Below, piece after piece: positions 32,012-36,588 of a DNA stretch of 36,588 nt. This DNA comes from Nitrospirota bacterium (lineage in GTDB: Bacteria > Nitrospirota > Thermodesulfovibrionia > Thermodesulfovibrionales > UBA6898), in the NCBI GenBank assembly GCA_003252075.1, contig QKDO01000117.1, positions 1-36,588 on the forward strand. Direction: 5' to 3'. A model generated the notes under the pieces. That model saw only the letters and a program-made list of their open reading frames with translations. It was not told the origin of the DNA and made no database searches. Each line of letters starts with the position of its first letter. Within the stretch, counting starts at the first letter, position 1. A program made the translations under genes and the position numbers.

Positions 32012-32759
32012 AACGGAGGATGTTCTCCATGCTCCGAATCACATTTTCAGGTGAATGTGCCTCTATGGTATGGATGCAGTCCTTGTTCTTCAGCAGATAA
32101 AAGAACTTTCCAAAGTCGAAGGTCCCTTCACCTACGGGCAGGTGCTGGTCTGAAGTCTTGTCATTGTCATGCAGATGAAGTTCCAGAATATAAGGATTAA
32201 GCGCTTCCATCCAGTCCTCAAGACGAACCTTTGAGAAAAGGTTGCAATGCCCGGTGTCAAAGCAGATGCCGAAATTCACAGAGTTCATTCCCTCCATGAG
32301 CATTCTCAGGTTCGATGGTTCGTCTTCAAAAATATTCTCGATTGCAATTTTGACGCCCATGGACGTTGCGCGCTCATTTACCGGCTGCCAGGTGAGAAGG
32401 CTTTTTTCAAGCCACCAATCCATCTTCAGTGCATATCGCCACTTCTCATACCCTGAATGGAAGACAATTGCCTTCGGTTCGAGAGTTGCGGCGATATCAA
32501 GCACGTGATTGAGTCTCTTGAGCGTAGCTTTCCTGACGAGAGAATCCACTGCTCCGGGAGAAAGATCCATGAATGGCGCATGGAAGGAGAGGGAAGGCTT
32601 GTGGTTGAGCTCCTTCTGCACCTTTTTCAGGTCGGCAGGCGTAATCATATCGAGGGCATCCCCAGCAAAGTAAATCTCAAGGTTAAGGCATCTGTCCCTG
32701 ATGAGCTCAAGATGCTCGGAAAGCCTGCTGAAGGGTATATGGACGTGGGGAGCTATCAC
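31986..32759 (-). CDS. Sugar phosphate isomerase/epimerase-like TIM-barrel protein
   Basis: The 257-residue xylose isomerase-like (AP endonuclease 2 fold) protein starts with GTG at 32759, overlapping the FmdB stop (GTGA). Likely metal ligands lie at the strand ends [27 protein letters not shown] and TIEAHSP, with an earlier [12 protein letters not shown] and VFHSGYEKW. The substrate cannot be assigned; the family includes sugar epimerases and endonuclease IV. It is probably co-transcribed with the FmdB gene. Confidence 0.85.
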   Translation of the reverse strand: MIAPHVHIPFSRLSEHLELIRDRCLNLEIYFAGDALDMITPADLKKVQKELNHKPSLSFHAPFMDLSPGAVDSLVRKATLKRLNHVLDIAATLEPKAIVFHSGYEKWRYALKMDWWLEKSLLTWQPVNERATSMGVKIAIENIFEDEPSNLRMLMEGMNSVNFGICFDTGHCNLFSKVRLEDWMEALNPYILELHLHDNDKTSDQHLPVGEGTFDFGKFFYLLKNKDCIHTIEAHSPENVIRSMENILRFTTSSAGS

Positions 32760-33055
32760 TTTTCTTTATCTGAAGCAGTTTTCTTTTCGGGTTTCGGCTC
32801 TTTTTGGGGTTCCTTCTTAGCTGGGGTTTCTGACTTTTCCTTCTTGTCCGCACCTTCCTTTGCTTCCTTCTTGCCCTTTTGTGCATAATCCGTCACATAC
32901 CAGCCAGAGCCTTTCAGCACAAAGGATGTGTTCGAAATCATCTTCTTCATGGTCCCACCGCAACTCGGGCAGATGGAGAAGGGTTTATCCGTGATCTTCT
33001 GCATAATCTCATGGTGCCGATTGCATTTTTTACACGTGTACTCATATATTGGCAT
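32756..33055 (-). CDS. FmdB-family zinc-ribbon protein with charged tail
   Basis: The 99-residue protein starts [11 protein letters not shown] and has the two zinc knuckles C8/C11 and C29/C32. The conserved FmdB stretch [13 protein letters not shown] (45-57) follows, then a Lys/Glu/Pro-rich tail (60-99) likely to be disordered. The function of the family is unknown. GGAGG lies ten bases before the ATG. It is the longer of two FmdB proteins in the window; the other, at 8327, lacks the GSGWYVTDY segment. Confidence 0.9.
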   Translation of the reverse strand: MPIYEYTCKKCNRHHEIMQKITDKPFSICPSCGGTMKKMISNTSFVLKGSGWYVTDYAQKGKKEAKEGADKKEKSETPAKKEPQKEPKPEKKTASDKEK

Positions 33056-33090
33056 ATGCGCGTAACCTCCGTAATCACAGCTAACTTGTT

Positions 33091-33119
33091 AATATAACGA
33101 AAAAAACGATAATCGTCAA
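33091..33119 (-). promoter_or_regulatory. Strong promoter of the fmdB-isomerase unit, with overlapping palindrome
   Basis: On the minus strand TTGACG (33119-33114), a 17-base spacer and TATATT (33096-33091) match the consensus at 5 of 6 bases each. The start would be near 33085, giving a leader of about 30 bases. The 11-base palindrome at 33106-33116 overlaps the -35 and could be a repressor site. Confidence 0.65.
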
Positions 33120-33322
33120 TAAAAGGCAGCAAAACACGGATGCATGCGGCCGGTGCTGCGGAGAGAGATGAAAATCTCATTCTTCATAAACGAACTGTAC
33201 TCACCCTAGGGTCGACGAGATGCTCGCAGAGAAAGAAAAATTCTTAGAAAAGCCTTCCCCTGCCGAAAAGAAGGGGCAATCTCTTGGCCTCAAAAAGCAC
33301 CGCTTCTGTATCCGAGATTCTG

Positions 33323-33328
33323 TATAAT
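33323..33328 (+). promoter_or_regulatory. Perfect TATAAT five bases before the coaE ATG
   Basis: The consensus -10 lies five bases upstream of ATG 33334, which predicts a leaderless message. There is no Shine-Dalgarno and no obvious -35. Confidence 0.5.
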
Positions 33329-33333
33329 ATGGC

Positions 33334-33957
33334 ATGCTGAAGGTCGGGTTGACAGGAAACTATGGCATGGGGAAGAGCTCTGTGGCCAAAATGTTCAGAG
33401 ATCTTGGCGCCGCCACAATCAATAGTGATGACATCGTTGCCTCACTGCTGAATGAAGAGTCGGTCAAGGGAAAGATTACGGGACTCTTGGGGGTCGAAGC
33501 CGTTGATGCTGACGGCAGTCTTGACAAGAAGTTTATAGCCAATAAAATATTTAATAACAAAGCCTTGAGAGTGCAAATTGAAGCTATACTTCACCCTTTG
33601 GTCTTTATAAAACTGGATACTCTGATAGCCAGGCTAAGGGGCGGAAAGCGCATTATTATTGTTGAAGTGCCGCTTCTCTTCGAGGGAGAATATCAAGATC
33701 ATTTCAACAGAACGATAACGGTATTTGCAGACAGAAAAACTGTTTTCTCCCGGCTGAGGAAGTCAGGAGTACTGCGAAAAGACGCCCTACTGCGGCTGCA
33801 GAATCAGATGGACATCCGACGCAAGAAGCAGCTCGCAGATTACTGCATCAATAATAGCGGTACCAGAAGACAGACCGAGGCACAGGTCAGGAAGATCTCA
33901 CAGCTGCTCATTGCTGAAAACAGGAGACAACTCAGTAGGGGTCAACATCGATCCTGA
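33334..33957 (+). CDS. coaE: Dephospho-CoA kinase
   Basis: The 207-residue P-loop kinase phosphorylates dephospho-CoA at the 3'-OH, the last step of CoA synthesis. Walker A is GNYGMGKSS (8-16), followed by GAATINSDDIV (25-35), HPLV (86-89) and EVPLLFEG (109-116). The C-terminal tail is basic. The last 26 bases overlap the end of the convergent priA-like gene. Confidence 0.93.
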   Translation: MLKVGLTGNYGMGKSSVAKMFRDLGAATINSDDIVASLLNEESVKGKITGLLGVEAVDADGSLDKKFIANKIFNNKALRVQIEAILHPLVFIKLDTLIARLRGGKRIIIVEVPLLFEGEYQDHFNRTITVFADRKTVFSRLRKSGVLRKDALLRLQNQMDIRRKKQLADYCINNSGTRRQTEAQVRKISQLLIAENRRQLSRGQHRS

Positions 33958-35824
33958 TATCACTCGGCGTCTTACCGATCTTAGCCAGCAAAGAACGTAC
34001 AGCCCTATGCAGCATCTTTCTCTCGGGGTGTCTGATAAGTATTGAGTATTCTATTTTGCCCTTCCTGGTTTTTCTTTCTGTCGGTCCGAGAATTTCAATT
34101 TCCTTTGAGGAAAGGCCGATCAGCCTGACTGCTCTTTCTGGAAGGTCTCCATTATGCGAGACAACAATGTCCATCATCTTTGAGTACGGGGGGAAGCGAA
34201 GGTCCCTTCGCAGGGACAGTTCTTCAGCTGCAAAGGCGGCAAAATCATCGTCCTTTATGTGCCGATAGAGCGGTTCATGTGACAACCGGGTCTGGAGCAG
34301 CAATTCACCGGAGGGATTTACGAGGTCCCGGACAGCGACAATTTCCTGGAAGGCCTTTTCCCGTGCCCTGAAGTCAGGGATGTTCATGCTGATGTCAGGA
34401 TTGAGCATGGCAGCCATGCCGAATTGGGCAGCGCCTCTCAGCACATTGGTCAACATCTTGGTCCCGACCAAAATGCGCGTTTCGTCCTGGGATGCATGTG
34501 CAAGCATATCCCTCGCTGATGTTTTGCGCGCAGCCTTATCACTGTCGAAGCGGACAGTCCCAACACCGAAGAGTTCGCGCATAACTTCTTCGATCTTCTG
34601 TGTGCCTGCCCCCAGGAGTTCAAGCCGGGAGCTTTTGCATTTGCTACATGTTTCGGGAATGGCAACATATCTGCCGCAGTAATGACATCGCAGAAGATTT
34701 TTATCTTTGTGCAGTACAAGCGGTATGCCGCACTCAGTACACCTTTCGGCAGCTCCGCACTCTGCACAATGAAGCATGGTGGAATGTCCTCTCCTGTTCA
34801 ACAAAAAAAGTACCTTATCGTTCCTATGAAGAGCTCCTTTGGCAGCAGCTATGACCGACGATGAAAGGTACGGACGGACCTTATGGGTAAAACGCATATC
34901 GACGGTCCGTACTTTCGGTCTCTTTATTCCTGAGCGCATATCCAGCAGGCGATATTTTCCGCTGAGGGCATTCGCCCATGATTCCATGGATGGCGCAGAG
35001 GAGGTCATCAGAACGGGGATTTGTTCCAGGAAGCCACGCATGATCGCACAGTCGCGTATATTGAGACGTATCCCGTCCTCCAGTTTATACGAACCCGCCT
35101 GCTCGTGTATGATAATGATCAGTTTGAATTTCAGGATTGGAGCGAAGAGGGCAGTACGGGTACCAATCACAATATCATGTCTGCCCGAGACGATGCCCTT
35201 TATTGCTTCTGAGCGCTTACCCGCTGCCATATCGCTGTGCAATATGCAGGCCCTGTCACCGAGGTCCCTCATGGCGCTGAAGAATCGGGTTGCGCCGATG
35301 ATCTCGGGAAAAAGGACTAATGTCTTGACGGTTCTGCGAAGTAATGATGCAGCAAGAGAAAATTCATGCTGCGAAGAGGCTGCATAAAGAAGCGTGGACT
35401 GATATGCATCGCTATCCATAATGCCGGAACAACGTGCAACGTCCTGCTCAGGAATGGATAAAAGCTCATAAGGGGCCAAGGCATGCATAGCAGGGCCTTT
35501 TGGTTTTACTTCCACGAGCATCTCTTGGGGAACTGTCTGCTTAAGAATGAGACCTGCCGGGGCGATATAATAATCTGACATCCACATCAGCAGTTTCATC
35601 ATGGCGGTGCTGAACAGAGGTCTGTTGCCATGTATCTCAGTAATCTCTTTGATGTTTCCGGGAGGCGGGGTTGGGGACTTTCGGCAGAGTATGCCCCTGG
35701 CGATGACATTCCTGAGCGGCGCCGATACGAGCATACCCGGCGTTGCAATCTCTTTCAGAGCCGCCGGGCATCGATAGGTAAGAGGTCCGACGGCGAGGGG
35801 AAAGAGAATATCAACAAATGGCAT
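33932..35824 (-). CDS. PriA-like primosomal protein without functional helicase motifs
   Basis: The intact 630-residue frame has PriA architecture. The N-terminal 3'-end DNA-binding domain covers 1-105 (FVDILFPLAVGPLTYRCP), a helicase-like core 130-510 and the C-terminal domain follows. The zinc-binding insert is complete: C353, C356, C362, C365, C380, C383, C393, C396. The ATPase motifs are lost. Walker A is replaced by YAASSQHEFS (147-156), DEEH by IHEQ (239-242) and the arginine-finger motif GRAGR by AVRDLVNPSG (497-506). Structural remnants (LFPEI, GTRTALFAP, IPDFRAREKAFQ) remain. Helicase-dead PriA is known in Actinobacteria. It probably binds stalled forks and recruits partners without unwinding DNA. 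Confidence 0.88.
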   Translation of the reverse strand: MPFVDILFPLAVGPLTYRCPAALKEIATPGMLVSAPLRNVIARGILCRKSPTPPPGNIKEITEIHGNRPLFSTAMMKLLMWMSDYYIAPAGLILKQTVPQEMLVEVKPKGPAMHALAPYELLSIPEQDVARCSGIMDSDAYQSTLLYAASSQHEFSLAASLLRRTVKTLVLFPEIIGATRFFSAMRDLGDRACILHSDMAAGKRSEAIKGIVSGRHDIVIGTRTALFAPILKFKLIIIIHEQAGSYKLEDGIRLNIRDCAIMRGFLEQIPVLMTSSAPSMESWANALSGKYRLLDMRSGIKRPKVRTVDMRFTHKVRPYLSSSVIAAAKGALHRNDKVLFLLNRRGHSTMLHCAECGAAERCTECGIPLVLHKDKNLLRCHYCGRYVAIPETCSKCKSSRLELLGAGTQKIEEVMRELFGVGTVRFDSDKAARKTSARDMLAHASQDETRILVGTKMLTNVLRGAAQFGMAAMLNPDISMNIPDFRAREKAFQEIVAVRDLVNPSGELLLQTRLSHEPLYRHIKDDDFAAFAAEELSLRRDLRFPPYSKMMDIVVSHNGDLPERAVRLIGLSSKEIEILGPTERKTRKGKIEYSILIRHPERKMLHRAVRSLLAKIGKTPSDIRIDVDPY

Positions 35825-35839
35825 ACAGGATCCGCTAAT

Positions 35840-35857
35840 AAACCTGAGTGCAGGTTT
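35840..35857 (-). terminator. Perfect 7-bp hairpin between ppnP and the priA-like gene
   Basis: AAACCTG and CAGGTTT pair around a 4-base loop. On the minus strand it lies 6 bases after the ppnP stop and 15 bases before the priA-like start. There is no T-tract on that strand, so it may be a weak terminator or an mRNA-stability element. Confidence 0.35.
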
Positions 35858-35863
35858 TACGTA

Positions 35864-36178
35864 TCACGTGATGAATGAGCAGCAATAGTCAGTAAGAGTC
35901 TTGACCTTCATGGTGAATTTAGCTTGTGCAGGAACCGTGAACGACTCTCCCCCTTTTACCTGTATCCAAGTTCCTTCACCGGGGAGAAGAAGATCGAGTT
36001 CTCCAGAGAGGATCTCCATGATCTCCTTGTCTGACGTACTGAACTCGTATTGCCCGGGCTGCATGATTCCGAGCGTCTTTTTTGAGCCGTCACGAAACAG
36101 GATGGTTCTGCTCGTTACACCGCCGTGAAAAAATATATTTGCTTTTTTTATGACGGTTACCTCGTGAAAATCATCCAT
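35864..36178 (-). CDS. ppnP: Pyrimidine/purine nucleoside phosphorylase PpnP (DUF1255 cupin)
   Basis: The 104-residue single cupin shows the family pattern: NIFFHGGVTSRTILF, KTLGIMQPGQYEFST, EIMEILSGELDLLLPG, GESFTVPAQAKFTMKV and a C-terminal DYCCSFI. E. coli PpnP phosphorolyses several nucleosides to base plus ribose-1-phosphate. GAGGTG sits five bases before the ATG. A weak promoter (TTTACT / TAAGAT, 18-base spacer, 36258-36229) could drive it. Confidence 0.9.
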   Translation of the reverse strand: MDDFHEVTVIKKANIFFHGGVTSRTILFRDGSKKTLGIMQPGQYEFSTSDKEIMEILSGELDLLLPGEGTWIQVKGGESFTVPAQAKFTMKVKTLTDYCCSFIT

Positions 36179-36228
36179 GTCTGCACCTCTTTAGTGATTT
36201 GGCTATGCACAGCATTGCGGACTGACGT

Positions 36229-36258
36229 ATCTTACCAGAAGGGCGAAGAGGGAGTAAA
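36229..36258 (-). promoter_or_regulatory. Candidate promoter of ppnP
   Basis: On the minus strand TTTACT (36258-36253) and TAAGAT (36234-36229) are 18 bases apart, downstream of the csp terminator. Each hexamer matches the consensus at four positions. The leader would be about 45 bases. Confidence 0.35.
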
Positions 36259-36279
36259 TGCGGTATTTTCCCGGACAAT

Positions 36280-36309
36280 AAAAAGCCCCCTGACGAGAGG
36301 GGGCTTTTT
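36280..36309 (-). terminator. Rho-independent terminator of the cold-shock gene
   Basis: An 8-bp stem AGCCCCCT/AGGGGGCT with a 6-base loop is flanked by AAAAA and TTTTT, so it can work on both strands. It lies 13 bases after the cold-shock stop and separates that gene from ppnP. Confidence 0.9.
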
Positions 36310-36322
36310 CGAAATTTCTGTG

Positions 36323-36523
36323 TTAGACCTTGCTTACATTGACAGCCTTGAGGCCTTTCGGGCCTTTTTCAGTGTCAAAGCTGACTGCATCGCCCTCGGC
36401 AAGCGATTTAAAGCCGTTGCCCTGAATGGACGAATAGTGCACGAAAACGTCGCTGCCGTCTTCGCTGGTTATGAAGCCAAAACCTTTTGACTCGTTGAAC
36501 CACTTCACTGTTCCATTAGCCAT
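36323..36523 (-). CDS. CspA-family cold-shock protein
   Basis: The 66-residue OB-fold protein has both RNA-binding motifs, KGFGFI (RNP1, residues 13-18) and VFVHYSSI (RNP2, 26-33), with [11 protein letters not shown] at the start. It binds single-stranded RNA or DNA as an RNA chaperone. AAGGAGGG seven bases before the ATG is one of the strongest ribosome sites in the window. The promoter region is partly cut by the window edge; TTGAGA with TAGTCT 17 bases later is a weak candidate. Confidence 0.95.
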   Translation of the reverse strand: MANGTVKWFNESKGFGFITSEDGSDVFVHYSSIQGNGFKSLAEGDAVSFDTEKGPKGLKAVNVSKV

Positions 36524-36588
36524 GATATATCCCTCCTTACGTATAGACTAAAGCCTCAGAAAGCGCTTCTCAACAAAAAAGGCCACAA

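Larger units (their letters stand above)
33056..33333. other. 278-base divergent intergenic region between fmdB and coaE
   Basis: It holds the fmdB promoter at 33091-33119, the palindrome ACGAT-A-ATCGT (33106-33116) overlapping the -35, and short hairpins (GAGAT/ATCTC; CCCCT/AGGGG). The coaE -10 lies at the right end. No open frame with a ribosome site was recognized. Confidence 0.6.

Noticed and set aside
33056-33333. A short gene in the fmdB/coaE gap
   Set aside because: Small frames exist but lack ribosome sites and recognizable motifs; the region is better explained by two divergent promoters.
1-36588. CRISPR array, prophage or integrated element
   Set aside because: No regularly spaced direct repeats, integrase, transposase, phage structural genes or tRNA-flanking attachment sites were seen.

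Overview
The window looks like a chromosomal segment from an anaerobic Gram-negative-type bacterium, with base composition slightly above 50% GC by eye. The gene repertoire fits Nitrospirota (Thermodesulfovibrio-like) or a deltaproteobacterium-like lineage: a stand-alone AmrS radical SAM enzyme, a MoeA with a fused periplasmic-binding-like domain next to a RACo-like ASKHA protein, a galT-glgA pair, FmdB-type zinc ribbons and very large PAS/GAF kinases. The lineage call is inference; no rRNA or other definitive marker is present. Coding density is high. No tRNA, rRNA, insertion sequence, CRISPR array or prophage was seen.

Layout. Bases 1-1615 (minus): an FAD/NAD(P) oxidoreductase cut by the window edge, preceded by a DUF6941-like protein. 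Bases 1781-7159 (plus): Fur-family regulator (probably Zur), znuA, znuC, znuB, an MFS exporter, tsaB and rimI. Bases 7189-8217 (minus): AmrS. Bases 8327-13224 (plus): FmdB zinc ribbon, a response regulator with an acidic linker and tandem C-terminal helices, valS and nadC. Bases 13503-14480 (minus): RNase Z-like hydrolase. Bases 14577-22759 (plus): galT, glgA, a 1397-residue sensor kinase, a receiver protein and rlmD, each start overlapping the previous stop. Then an unknown protein, a REC-GGDEF protein, moeA-PBP and the ASKHA gene up to 27852. Bases 27900-28953 (minus): a Nudix hydrolase and a degenerate receiver/PilZ protein. Bases 29104-32011 (plus): lytic transglycosylase, nadA and a MidA-like methyltransferase. 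Bases 31986-33055 (minus): TIM-barrel isomerase and a second FmdB protein. Bases 33334-33957 (plus): coaE. Bases 33932-36523 (minus): a PriA homologue without helicase motifs, ppnP and a cold-shock gene with a strong terminator.

How the genes work together. fur/zur-znuACB is a self-contained zinc-uptake unit with a candidate operator on its own promoter. nadA and nadC are the quinolinate-synthesis and quinolinate-using steps of NAD synthesis at separate loci. glgA (with galT) is translationally linked to a kinase/receiver pair. Cyclic-di-GMP signalling is represented by a GGEEF protein with an intact I-site and by a decayed PilZ-like protein.

The most unusual items are the intact but motif-less PriA, the RACo-like protein without a ferredoxin domain overlapping moeA-PBP, the response regulator with a PopZ-like tail, the internally shortened PilZ, a terminator hairpin abutting the valS start codon, and several genes whose -10 box lies only 5-7 bases before an ATG with no Shine-Dalgarno (leaderless messages). 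No clear-cut new multi-gene system was identified.
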